15,136 nucleotides of DNA. Source: Planctomycetota bacterium. Its GTDB lineage: Bacteria > Planctomycetota > UBA1135. The first letter of the stretch is position 1, and every line of letters begins with the position of its first letter. The position numbers were made by a program, and so were the translations under genes. The stretch lies in contig JAKVCF010000047.1 of assembly GCA_022447335.1 (NCBI GenBank), positions 1 through 15,136 of the forward strand, read 5' to 3'. Of this stretch, positions 1-6,896 are shown piece after piece. Below the pieces are notes generated by a model. It had not been told where the DNA came from. It was given only the letters and a program-made list of their open reading frames with translations, and searched no databases.

Positions 1-1
1 C

Positions 2-199
2 GCGCTGAAGATCGCTTCGCGTGGTCCGCTTGCCGGGCAGGCTTCGCTCGAGTTGATTCGCGCGGGCCTTGAGATGGGCCAGAGCCAGGGTGAGGCGGCA
101 GAAGCCGACTCCTTTGGCCTGATCTTCGCCACCGAAGATATGCGCGAAGGCACCAAGTCTTTCCTAGAAAAGCGTAAGCCTGACTTCCAGGGTCGATAA
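2..199 (+). CDS. Enoyl-CoA hydratase/isomerase family protein, C-terminal part only
   Basis: This is the 3' end of a gene that begins before the window; 65 codons and a TAA stop are visible. Seen: the translation starts ALKIASRGPL, contains FATEDMREGTKSFLEKRKP and ends in DFQGR. The pattern of (F/A)xTEDxxEGxxxFLEKRxPxFxGR is the standard C-terminus of the crotonase superfamily, in which a helical tail helps form the trimer and covers the active site. Known for the family: hydration of trans-2-enoyl-CoA in the cytoplasm, as in beta-oxidation; the same tail also occurs in related isomerases, so the exact substrate cannot be told. It lies 100 bases upstream of a thiolase gene on the same strand, which fits a fatty-acid or acyl-CoA degradation operon. 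The catalytic Glu residues are outside the window. Confidence 0.9.
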   Translation, partial: ALKIASRGPLAGQASLELIRAGLEMGQSQGEAAEADSFGLIFATEDMREGTKSFLEKRKPDFQGR

Positions 200-299
200 G
201 GCGCGCATGGGCTGTCTTGGTAAACCTGATCCTGTATCGGTGAGAGTATCAGAGGTAGCGCGACGCTAGAATCTGGGTTTTACTCGACTAAGAAAACTC

Positions 300-1499
300 A
301 TGGAAAAAGACCTTGTGATCGTGGGTGGTGCGCGCACCGCAATGGCCGAATATGTAGGCACTCCTGGCTATGGCAAGTTTAAGTCGGTGGGCGCTAATGA
401 CCTGGGCGCTCGTGCCATCGAAGGCGCGCTCGAGCGTGCCGGCGTGAAGGCCGAGCAGGTTGATCATGTGGTCATGGGTAACGCCCTACAAACGGGCCCT
501 GACGCGATCTATGGCGCACGTCACGCTAGTCTGAAAGCGGGCCTCGCGCACACTGTGCCGGCATTGACGGTCAACCGTATCTGCGGTTCGGGCATTCAAT
601 CGGTCGTCTCAGCTGCGCAGATGATTCTCTGTGGCGAAGCCGAAGTCGCTGTTGCTGGTGGCATGGAGAACATGTCGCAAGCGCCGCATATCATCCGTGG
701 CGCGCGCGAAGGCTTCCGCCTTGGTGGCGCGCCAAAGATTGAGGATTATCTCTTCGAATCGCTGATGGACCCTTTTTGCGGCTTCTTCATGGCGCAGACG
801 GCTGAGAACCTAGCTAAGGAATACTCAATCTCGCGCGAAGAGCAGGACGAGTACGCTATGCGCTCCCATCAATTGGGTGCTGCTGCGGTGCAGAACGGCC
901 TCTTTGCTGAGGAAATCGTTCCGGTTACGGTCCAGGCAGGTCGCAAGGAGTTCGTAGTCGATGTCGATGATCACGTTAAGCCGGACACCTCGATAGAAGC
1001 GCTATCCAAGTTGCGCCCGGCTTTTGGCAAGGATGGGACAGTGACTGCTGGCAACGCCTCCGGCATTGTCGATGGGGGTGCGGCGATCATTATCACTACC
1101 GCTGAGCGCGCGGCGGCTGAGGGCTGGGCAATCCAGGCGCATATCCGATCCTGGGGCATCGCCGGTGTTGAGCCGCACATCATGGGCATCGGACCGGTTC
1201 CCTCGATGAAGCAGGCTGCTGAGAAGGTTGGCCTGACCGTGCACGACATGGACTTCATCGAGATCAACGAGGCTTTTGCGGCGCAGTATCTTGCTTGTGA
1301 AAAAGCGCTCGAGCTGGATCGCGATAAGTCCAACGTAAACGGTGGTGCAGTCGCGATCGGTCATCCACTGGGTGCGACCGGAACTCGTCTAGTGCTCACT
1401 CTGTATCATCAACTCAATCGCGTGGGTGCCCGCTATGGCATGGCTTCGGCCTGTATCGGTGGTGGTCAGGGCATTGCATTGCTTATTGAGCACCCGTAG
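300..1499 (+). CDS. Thiolase family protein (acetyl-CoA C-acyltransferase/acetyltransferase)
   Basis: A 399-residue, full-length thiolase. It either cleaves 3-ketoacyl-CoA to acetyl-CoA and a shortened acyl-CoA or joins two acetyl-CoA units in reverse; cytoplasmic. Seen: all catalytic landmarks are present. The nucleophilic Cys95 sits in NRICGSG, NEAFA lies at residues 323-327, His355 is in GGAVAIGHPLGATG, and Cys385 is in SACIGGGQG. The thiolase N-terminal half is roughly residues 4-265 and the C-terminal half 272-398. The ATG at 300 gives the usual family start (VIVGGARTA close to the N-terminus). No strong Shine-Dalgarno is visible; only AAGAAA lies just upstream. The gene follows an enoyl-CoA hydratase gene by 100 bases and is closed by a strong terminator, so the two may form the end of an acyl-CoA degradation operon. 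Whether it prefers long chains (FadA-like) or acetoacetyl-CoA (AtoB/PhaA-like) cannot be decided from sequence by eye. Confidence 0.95.
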   Translation: MEKDLVIVGGARTAMAEYVGTPGYGKFKSVGANDLGARAIEGALERAGVKAEQVDHVVMGNALQTGPDAIYGARHASLKAGLAHTVPALTVNRICGSGIQSVVSAAQMILCGEAEVAVAGGMENMSQAPHIIRGAREGFRLGGAPKIEDYLFESLMDPFCGFFMAQTAENLAKEYSISREEQDEYAMRSHQLGAAAVQNGLFAEEIVPVTVQAGRKEFVVDVDDHVKPDTSIEALSKLRPAFGKDGTVTAGNASGIVDGGAAIIITTAERAAAEGWAIQAHIRSWGIAGVEPHIMGIGPVPSMKQAAEKVGLTVHDMDFIEINEAFAAQYLACEKALELDRDKSNVNGGAVAIGHPLGATGTRLVLTLYHQLNRVGARYGMASACIGGGQGIALLIEHP

Positions 1500-1520
1500 C
1501 AAGCTGGGCGGTATCGAACG

Positions 1521-1560
1521 AAAAGACGGCGTGCGCTCGAGTGAGTGCACGCCGTCTTTT
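1521..1560. terminator. Bidirectional intrinsic terminator between convergent genes
   Basis: Seen: arms 1521-1538 and 1543-1560 pair over 18 bases (14 outer bases perfect, one G-T pair further in) around a four-base GAGT loop. The stem starts with AAAA and ends with TTTT, followed by TGTG, so either strand gives a GC-rich hairpin with a U-tract. It lies 21 bases past the thiolase stop and 37 bases past the end of the Fur-family gene coming from the other side, so it can serve both. Confidence 0.9.
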
Positions 1561-1597
1561 TGTGATTTCCCGGTGGGGTGAGGAAGTCTTTACGGAC

Positions 1598-1996
1598 TCA
1601 GGCGTGTTGCTTGATCAGAGTCTCGTTACAGGCCGGGCAGGTGCCAAGCAGAGTCAGCTCGCGACGGCGCATCATGAAGCCGGCTGGTAGAGCAAGCTCA
1701 TTTGAAATCGAAGTGTCGACCGGGAAGGCTCGACTGCAGGAATCGCAAAGAAAGTAGCTGTCGTGATCGCGCTGAATCGACTCGTAACGAGTCGCGCCGG
1801 AACGCAGCTTGACTTCGTTGAGCTCGCCTTCTTCGACGAGCAGTTTGAGAGTTCGGTAGACGGTAGCGAGCCCAAGTTCTGGGACTTGCTCTTGGGCCAG
1901 AAGGAGAACTTCGTCAGCGCGGAGAGGCCGCGAGGCGGCTTCAATCACAGCACGAACCGATTCTCGCTGGCGGGTACGGCGGAAAGTTTTAGCCAT
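1598..1996 (-). CDS. Fur-family transcriptional regulator with degenerate sensor-metal site
   Basis: A 132-residue protein of the ferric-uptake-regulator superfamily, typically a dimeric metal-dependent DNA-binding repressor. Seen: a winged-helix part at about residues 1-72, with the recognition-helix region LGLATVYRTLKLL (41-53), and a C-terminal dimerisation part with two CxxC pairs, Cys84/Cys87 and Cys120/Cys123, which in the family hold a structural zinc. Odd: the usual His-rich HHxHxxCxxC or HYHxxCxxC region reads RDHDSYFLCDSC here, and the usual His before the last CxxC (near h-x-L-x-x-x-G-x-C) is Arg (RRELTLLGTC). Fur, Zur and PerR sensing ligands are therefore mostly absent, so the metal or signal cannot be named. 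The ATG at 1994-1996 is the natural start; no Shine-Dalgarno is visible. It converges on the thiolase gene across a shared terminator. The 5' region holds an imperfect palindrome (2077-2093) that could be an operator. Confidence 0.88.
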   Translation of the reverse strand: MAKTFRRTRQRESVRAVIEAASRPLRADEVLLLAQEQVPELGLATVYRTLKLLVEEGELNEVKLRSGATRYESIQRDHDSYFLCDSCSRAFPVDTSISNELALPAGFMMRRRELTLLGTCPACNETLIKQHA

Positions 1997-2076
1997 GGAA
2001 CGGGGGGCGTTGGCGGCTGGTGAGTCGGGGGAGAGGAAGTTGCTGAGGCAACCACGTCAAAGGGGGGGGTGCCAGG

Positions 2077-2093
2077 GTTGTTACCGTAGCAAC
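2077..2093. promoter_or_regulatory. Imperfect palindrome upstream of the Fur-family gene, candidate operator
   Basis: Seen: an 8-1-8 inverted repeat, GTTGTTAC then C then GTAGCAAC, with one mismatch, about 80 bases upstream of the Fur-family start. Fur-type proteins bind palindromes of about this size and often regulate themselves, so an autoregulatory site is possible. This is inference; the sequence does not match a consensus I can name with certainty. Confidence 0.35.
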
Positions 2094-2117
2094 GATTTGG
2101 GAATCCCGATAGAGCAA

Positions 2118-2147
2118 GAGGGCGGCCCGCTGCAGCAGGCCGCCCTC
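2118..2147 (-). terminator. Probable intrinsic terminator after the CIA30/fasciclin gene
   Basis: Seen: arms 2118-2127 and 2138-2147 form a perfect 10-base GC-rich stem (GAGGGCGGCC with its complement) with a ten-base loop. It lies 38 bases past the end of the gene at 2185-3873 on the minus strand. On that strand the following bases are TTGCTCTAT, a poor U-tract; on the plus strand TTTT follows two bases after the stem, but no plus-strand gene ends here. It separates the CIA30/fasciclin gene from the Fur-family gene, so the two are probably separate transcripts. Confidence 0.6.
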
Positions 2148-2184
2148 GATTTTCGTCTTCGAGAATCCGAAATCCTTGTAAGGA

Positions 2185-3873
2185 TTAAACTTCCTGATCG
2201 AAATCCAAACGAATACGGTCGATAGCCGACCGCAGGGTCCACGCTGAATCGCGGGCGCCCTGGCGTGCGGCTGTTGCGAGAGTGCGGCGCACGAGATCGC
2301 TTTGGCCGCCCGGGAGTTGCTCCAGCAACAGAAGTGCTTCCAGCGCCTGTCGATAGCGTTGTGCGCAGCCCGCAATGTCACCACGGTTGTACTGCGGCAC
2401 GCCCTGCGCGATAACTTCCTCCAGGAAGCGGCGCACCGGCGGTAATTTGGGTCGCAGCAGGTCGCCTAGGTTGTCCGGCAGAATGACCGAATCGATTTGA
2501 TGAACGACCGCGTTGCCGACTAGCTGGTCCGGTTTCGAAATATTGATTCCGGCGACGGTTAGCGTTCGCTGGCCGTCCTGATTTTGCACCAAGTCGATTG
2601 GCAATGTCTCTCCAGCGAGCGGCTGCGCTTCAACTCCAATGGCCTGGAATGCAGTCACTTTGCCGATCAGTACATGACGCAGCAGCACGGTTTGCAGCAC
2701 TTCCTGGTTTTCGGTTTGCAGCAGAGCTTCGACGGCTTCGGGTGGAAGTGCGCCGAAGGCGTCGTCGGTCGGGGCGAAGAGGGTGAAGGCGTTAAGGTCG
2801 GCAATTGCGCCATCAAGTTCGGCGGCGACAATGAGCTGCGAAAGCACGTTGTAGCCCGGGACGATCGGGGCCTCATTCTTGTTGCTGGCTGGGGCTGGGG
2901 TTGTGGCTGCGGTAGTGCTCGCGTTCTGGAGTTCTCCCGGCAGCAATACCGCATCGATCACGTGCACGATGCCATTGGCAAGGGCGTAGTCGACATCGAG
3001 GACTCGCGCGCCGCCGATACGCAGCTCGCTTTCGACGAGCGAGATCGGCAGGCTGGCGCCGTCGGCCATGGTGGCTTCGGTTAAGAAGAGGGCGGCCCCA
3101 GAGTCGACGCGGACTGGTACGACGTGGTGGCGGAGTACGGACTTGAGCGCTTCTACTTGGCTTGGCTGCATTAGCGACTGAGCGGTCGGCAGTTGGTTAA
3201 AAGCTTCGTCGTTGGGCGCGAATAGGGTATATCCGTCCAGCTGGGCCAGTTCTTCGCCGATACCAGACAACTCGATGAGGCGCTCGAGCGTCTTGCAGTT
3301 TTCGGGTAGGCCAGCGTTGCTTGCCGCGATCTGTGCACTGTCCACGTATGTGGCAAAGGAGTCGAACTCGATTTCGAAGTCACCCGCTTTTTTGTCGTAG
3401 AGGTATACAGTCAGGCCGCGTGCAGTTTCTGGAGTCAGTTCTGGCAAACTTGGCATTTTGCGGCCAAAGCTCACCGGCTCAAAGTCGCTCCAGGGCAAGC
3501 GGATGGTGGTCCACTCATCCTTTTTACTCTCAAAGCGCTGCCAGTATCCGCCGCCAAAGAGGCCGACGCCCTCGCGGTCAAAGCTGAGGATGTAGGTGCG
3601 GCCGTCGCCCTTAACTCGCATTTCGATTCCGTCGCTGCCCTCGAAGGGGAGCAAGCGGTCACGAGTGCGGAAGCTAGTGAAGCCACCGTTGTTGTCGAGA
3701 GATAGGTAGCCTTCGAAAACCAGGGTTCCGGCGTCGGTGCGGCGTACTTCGCCGCGCGAGACACCGCCCATCACGGTGTCGTGGACGGTGGTCCAGCGTG
3801 AAGTGTCTTCCGGGCCAAAGTCGTAGAGTGTCTGGCCGCCGCCGACCAGGGACAGTATGAGAGCTGTGAGCAT
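2185..3873 (-). CDS. Exported CIA30-domain protein fused to two fasciclin (FAS1) domains
   Basis: A 562-residue multidomain protein. Seen, in order: a short hydrophobic N-terminus (MLTALILSLVGGG, likely a short signal peptide); a CIA30/NDUFAF1-type beta-sandwich at about 15-178 (motifs TVMGGVSRG 33-41, GFTSFRTR 64-71, WTTIRLPWSDFEP 121-133, GLTVYLYDKKAGDFEIEFD 153-171); FAS1 domain 1 at about 190-313 (YTLFAPNDEAFNQLP 215-229, ANGIVHVIDAVLLP 299-312); a Thr/Ala/Pro linker 314-335; FAS1 domain 2 at about 339-466 (FTLFAPTDDAFGALP 363-377, GNAVVHQIDSVILP 453-466); and a helical tail 475-562 of unknown function. FAS1 domains are known for adhesion and extracellular binding; CIA30 is known from mitochondrial complex I assembly but is also found in bacterial proteins of unclear role. 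I infer a surface or periplasmic binding/adhesion protein, not a complex I factor. The start at 3871-3873 has no clear ribosome site. It is divergent from the methyltransferase gene. Confidence 0.9.
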   Translation of the reverse strand: MLTALILSLVGGGQTLYDFGPEDTSRWTTVHDTVMGGVSRGEVRRTDAGTLVFEGYLSLDNNGGFTSFRTRDRLLPFEGSDGIEMRVKGDGRTYILSFDREGVGLFGGGYWQRFESKKDEWTTIRLPWSDFEPVSFGRKMPSLPELTPETARGLTVYLYDKKAGDFEIEFDSFATYVDSAQIAASNAGLPENCKTLERLIELSGIGEELAQLDGYTLFAPNDEAFNQLPTAQSLMQPSQVEALKSVLRHHVVPVRVDSGAALFLTEATMADGASLPISLVESELRIGGARVLDVDYALANGIVHVIDAVLLPGELQNASTTAATTPAPASNKNEAPIVPGYNVLSQLIVAAELDGAIADLNAFTLFAPTDDAFGALPPEAVEALLQTENQEVLQTVLLRHVLIGKVTAFQAIGVEAQPLAGETLPIDLVQNQDGQRTLTVAGINISKPDQLVGNAVVHQIDSVILPDNLGDLLRPKLPPVRRFLEEVIAQGVPQYNRGDIAGCAQRYRQALEALLLLEQLPGGQSDLVRRTLATAARQGARDSAWTLRSAIDRIRLDFDQEV

Positions 3874-4089
3874 GGTGATATTTCGTCAGGACAGGATGTC
3901 TAGATTTAAATTTAGACTAAAAATTCAATCTCTCGACCAAAATTTGTTCTTTTCGGTCCGAAAAATGGAATTTTCGGTGTGCCAGAGCCGCGCGCCATAC
4001 CCAGATCGACGCCTGCTGCTTGCAGGGGCCTTTTTCCAGGGTTCCGGCTAGCATCGTGCGCGGGTGCGGTGAAAGCCCGCCTCGCATTG
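3874..4089. promoter_or_regulatory. Divergent intergenic region with AT-rich palindromes
   Basis: The 216 bases between two divergently transcribed genes should hold both promoters. Seen: 3899-3965 is markedly AT-rich compared with the surroundings. It contains a near-perfect 18-base palindrome at 3899-3916 (TCTAGATTTAAATTTAGA, one mismatched pair) and a second palindrome at 3950-3964 (TTTTCGG, T, CCGAAAA). Both lie nearer the CIA30/fasciclin start. The rest, 3966-4089, is GC-rich and carries a weak hairpin (CCTGC/GCAGG, 4012-4026) followed by T5 at 4031-4035, which might attenuate transcription of the methyltransferase gene. No convincing -35/-10 pair could be chosen by eye. The reading frame of the methyltransferase stays open back to 3979, but that part does not look like family sequence. 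Confidence 0.4.
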
Positions 4090-4785
4090 ATGATGCAGCA
4101 GGACTTTTGGACGGATCGCTGGGCAGAGGGGAAGACCGGCTGGCATGCCGCGCAGCCCAATGCTTTTCTACTTGCACACCTCGATCATCTGCAGTGTCAA
4201 CTAAACGATGCAGTTCTGGTGCCGCTTTCGGGTAAGTCGCTCGACTTGATTTGGCTCCGGCGCGAAGCCGGCCTACGCGCAATCGGGGTGGAGTGGGCTG
4301 AGAAGGCTGTCGCAGACACCTTTATTGAGGCCGACTTGATCCCTGAGCGTCGTGTGCTTGCTGATGCGGTTGAACTTTGGTTTGCGGATGGTGTAGCGGT
4401 GCTTTGCGCCGACTGGTTCACTGTGACACGTGAGCACCTCGCCTATGCGACTGAATGCGCTGGAGCAGGTCGTCCCCTACAAGCTTGGTGGGATCGCGCG
4501 GCTTTGATTGCGTTGTCCCCCGAGATTCGTCCGCGCTATGCCGCGCACATGCTGGAGCTGCTGCCGAGTGCGGCGCGTGGCCTGCTGCTTACTGTCGAGT
4601 ACCCGGAAGAACAGCTTTCGGGCCCACCGTTCAATGTCGAGCCGATCGAAGTACATCACCACTTTGGCACCGCTTGCGAGGTTTCTGAATCCGCGCTTGA
4701 AAACGCGCTCGTGAGCTCCCTGAAGCGCCAAGCACAGGGTGTGACGCGCTTCGACGAGCGGCTCTATTCGCTTGTGAAACGGTAG
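4090..4785 (+). CDS. tpm: Thiopurine S-methyltransferase (TPMT family)
   Basis: A class I SAM-dependent methyltransferase of the bacterial TPMT family, 231 residues from the ATG at 4090 (a second ATG follows at 4093); cytoplasmic. Known for the family: methyl transfer to thiopurines, and in several bacteria to selenium and tellurium compounds, which become volatile or less toxic. Seen: the N-terminal FWTDRWAEGKTGWH, the SAM-binding VLVPLSGKSLDLIWL, GVEWAEKAV, the WWDRAALIALSPEIRPRYAAH segment, LLLTVEYPEEQLSGPPF and VEPIEVHHHF, all in family order. Odd: VPLSGKS has Ser where most homologues I know have Cys, and the usual GDFF-type motif reads ADWF. The frame is open upstream to 3979 but those 37 codons lack family resemblance, so I place the start at 4090; no close Shine-Dalgarno is seen. 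The next gene starts 56 bases downstream on the same strand and may be co-transcribed. Confidence 0.92.
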   Translation: MMQQDFWTDRWAEGKTGWHAAQPNAFLLAHLDHLQCQLNDAVLVPLSGKSLDLIWLRREAGLRAIGVEWAEKAVADTFIEADLIPERRVLADAVELWFADGVAVLCADWFTVTREHLAYATECAGAGRPLQAWWDRAALIALSPEIRPRYAAHMLELLPSAARGLLLTVEYPEEQLSGPPFNVEPIEVHHHFGTACEVSESALENALVSSLKRQAQGVTRFDERLYSLVKR

Positions 4786-4841
4786 AATGGGTACTTGCGG
4801 TGCGGAGCCTAGCCGAAGGGGCTGCGCCGCTCGTTTTCGCC

Positions 4842-6836
4842 ATGACTGAATCCTGGCCGCCTACCGAAGTGCGCCTTGACCCGAACAAGCGGGTCCTGTT
4901 CCTAACTAAGGACCTCGAGCTGATTCGCAAGCAGCTGTACGAGGGCCTCAACCTTCGCATGGAGGACTTGGGCGTGGATGATCTGCTTGACGATATCAAT
5001 ACAGATGTCATGACTCCTGCGTGGGTCTGCTTTCGTCACCGGCCGGCCGATATTGCGCTTGATGCCTACGCCGGCCTTGTCGATGAGAAAGGTAATCGTG
5101 TCTTCGAAACACGCGCTTTGCTGGACGGAAACTTTGAGGCAATTGTTTCGGGTTATCGCAAAGGAACAGGATCCAGTCGTGAGACTGCGGCTCAGTGTGA
5201 GCGCTGGTCGGGTATCCGCTATGTGTTCGCGGTTAGTTTCGCGCCCATCCATGAGCGGAATAATCTGAATCTTGGCCAGCTGATGGGCGACCATGCCATG
5301 TTGGCTCAGCTGCAGTCTGGCGAGGTATTACCCCTTGGCGCGTTTATCGATCGTTACGATCCGGTGACTCGCACAATGGTGGAGAATGGCGGCCTGTTTG
5401 CTTTCGCCAAAAAGGTGACTTCGGGCGAGATAACGCTGCCGGCCAATGCGACGGGGAAGCGGCCAATGACTATGGCCGAGAAGATGATTGCGGCCAAGAT
5501 GCTCAATCCTGGATCAGAGGGTTCTTATGTGGCGCCGCACGATCCAGTGCTAGCGCGTGTTGATGGCGGTTACAGCCACGAGTTCACGACGGCACAGGTG
5601 CACAGTTTCTTGGCCGAGGAGTACGGTGAAGATTATCAGGTGCAGAATGCTGACAAACTGGCAGTCTTCGAGGATCACCTGCTGTATGCCGATGGAGTGA
5701 CGCGTTTTGCTCCCTTCGTCGATCAGATTCAGACGCTGCGCGATCTACAGAAGGAGTTTCAACAGCACGCCGGTGTGCGCGATTACTCAGCGCAGGGCGG
5801 TGTTAGTCCGGGCATTTGCCATCAGGTCGCACGCGAGGAGTTCGTCGACCCTGGTGACTTTATTCAGGCGACTGACTCGCATACCTGCATGGGCGGTGGT
5901 TCAAACGCTTTGACCTATGGCGTCGGGGCGACCGAGTATGCCGGTTTAGCGCATTCTGGATTCACCTTTGTCAAGGTGCCCGAAGCGATTCGCTTCGAGC
6001 TAATCGGTGAGCTATCAGCGGGCGCCACAGCCAAGGATGTAATGCTGTACATCCTCGACGTATATGCCAAGCGCGAAGAAACGCTTAATCGTTCGATGGA
6101 GTTTGGTGGTCCCGGCCTGGCCAGCCTGTCGATCGATGAGCGTGCCACGCTTTGCAACATGGCGACCGAGTGCACTGCGCGTACCGGGATTTGCGAAGGT
6201 GATGATCAGCTGGTCGATTGGTTGGCCGAGCGTCGTCCGCACCTGACACGCGAAAAAATCGAGGCTAGCCTCGTCTTCCCGGATGAAGGAGCGGTTTATG
6301 ACGGCGGGACGTATGCCATCGATTTATCGGCCATCGTTCCAATGGTTGCCAAGCCGCACGATCCGACTTACGGTTCCACGATCGCCGAGCTAGAAGAAGT
6401 CGCGATCAACATTGCTTACGGTGGTTCATGCACCGCCGGCAAGATCGAGGATTTCCGCTACTACGCCGGGGTCTGTCAAGCTGCTGTTGATGCAGGATTG
6501 AAAGTCGCAGAGGGCGTGGACTTCTACATCCAGTTCGGCTCGAAGCCAGTGCAAGACTTCGCGCGGGAACAGGGGTGGATCAAGCTCTTCGAGCAGGCGG
6601 GCGTCAAGCTTATCAATCCGGGATGTGGTGCTTGCATTGGCTGTGGCCCCGGCGTCAGCGAAACCAGCGAACAGGTCACTGTATCGGCGATCAACCGCAA
6701 CTTCAGTGGTCGTTCGGGTCCTGGCAAGCTTTACCTCGCCAGCCCGCTCACAGTCGCCGCCAGCGCGTTTGTTGGCAAGATCGCTGAATATAGCGAGGGC
6801 ATGTTTGCCAATCTCACCCAACCGGCGGGAGCATAG
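4842..6836 (+). CDS. Aconitase-family hydro-lyase with swivel domain first (one-chain LeuD-LeuC-like)
   Basis: A 664-residue [4Fe-4S] dehydratase of the aconitase/isopropylmalate isomerase superfamily. Seen: an N-terminal LeuD-like swivel domain at about 1-200 with DDINTDVMTPA (50-60) and GYRKGTGSSRETA (104-116) followed by the VSFAPIHERNNLN loop (131-143); then a LeuC-like catalytic domain from about 208 with SPGICHQVAREEF (322-334), DSHTC (345-349), and the three cluster ligands Cys530 (GGSCTAGKIEDF) and Cys595/Cys598 (PGCGACIGC). This order is the reverse of classical aconitase A and resembles the swivel-before-catalytic order of AcnB, though without AcnB's HEAT-like part. Family reactions are stereospecific isomerisations of hydroxy-acids through a dehydrated intermediate; the real substrate (isopropylmalate, citrate, methylcitrate, homocitrate or another) cannot be read from the sequence. 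No leuB or citrate-cycle neighbour is present. A GTG at 4800 would add 14 residues, but the ATG at 4842 fits better; no strong Shine-Dalgarno is seen at either. Confidence 0.9.
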   Translation: MTESWPPTEVRLDPNKRVLFLTKDLELIRKQLYEGLNLRMEDLGVDDLLDDINTDVMTPAWVCFRHRPADIALDAYAGLVDEKGNRVFETRALLDGNFEAIVSGYRKGTGSSRETAAQCERWSGIRYVFAVSFAPIHERNNLNLGQLMGDHAMLAQLQSGEVLPLGAFIDRYDPVTRTMVENGGLFAFAKKVTSGEITLPANATGKRPMTMAEKMIAAKMLNPGSEGSYVAPHDPVLARVDGGYSHEFTTAQVHSFLAEEYGEDYQVQNADKLAVFEDHLLYADGVTRFAPFVDQIQTLRDLQKEFQQHAGVRDYSAQGGVSPGICHQVAREEFVDPGDFIQATDSHTCMGGGSNALTYGVGATEYAGLAHSGFTFVKVPEAIRFELIGELSAGATAKDVMLYILDVYAKREETLNRSMEFGGPGLASLSIDERATLCNMATECTARTGICEGDDQLVDWLAERRPHLTREKIEASLVFPDEGAVYDGGTYAIDLSAIVPMVAKPHDPTYGSTIAELEEVAINIAYGGSCTAGKIEDFRYYAGVCQAAVDAGLKVAEGVDFYIQFGSKPVQDFAREQGWIKLFEQAGVKLINPGCGACIGCGPGVSETSEQVTVSAINRNFSGRSGPGKLYLASPLTVAASAFVGKIAEYSEGMFANLTQPAGA

Positions 6837-6896
6837 CGCAGGCGTCGGCGATTACGTGCGGGCGTGGTGCGCTATTTATGAAAATCGATCGTGGGA

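Noticed and set aside
4011..4035. Hairpin plus T5 run before the methyltransferase gene as a full terminator or riboswitch
   Set aside because: The stem is only five bases (CCTGC/GCAGG) and four bases separate it from the T-run; no conserved riboswitch elements are recognisable.
3979..4089. Longer N-terminus for the methyltransferase from the ATG at 3979
   Set aside because: The extra 37 residues do not resemble the family, while the ATG at 4090 starts right at the expected DFWxxRW region.
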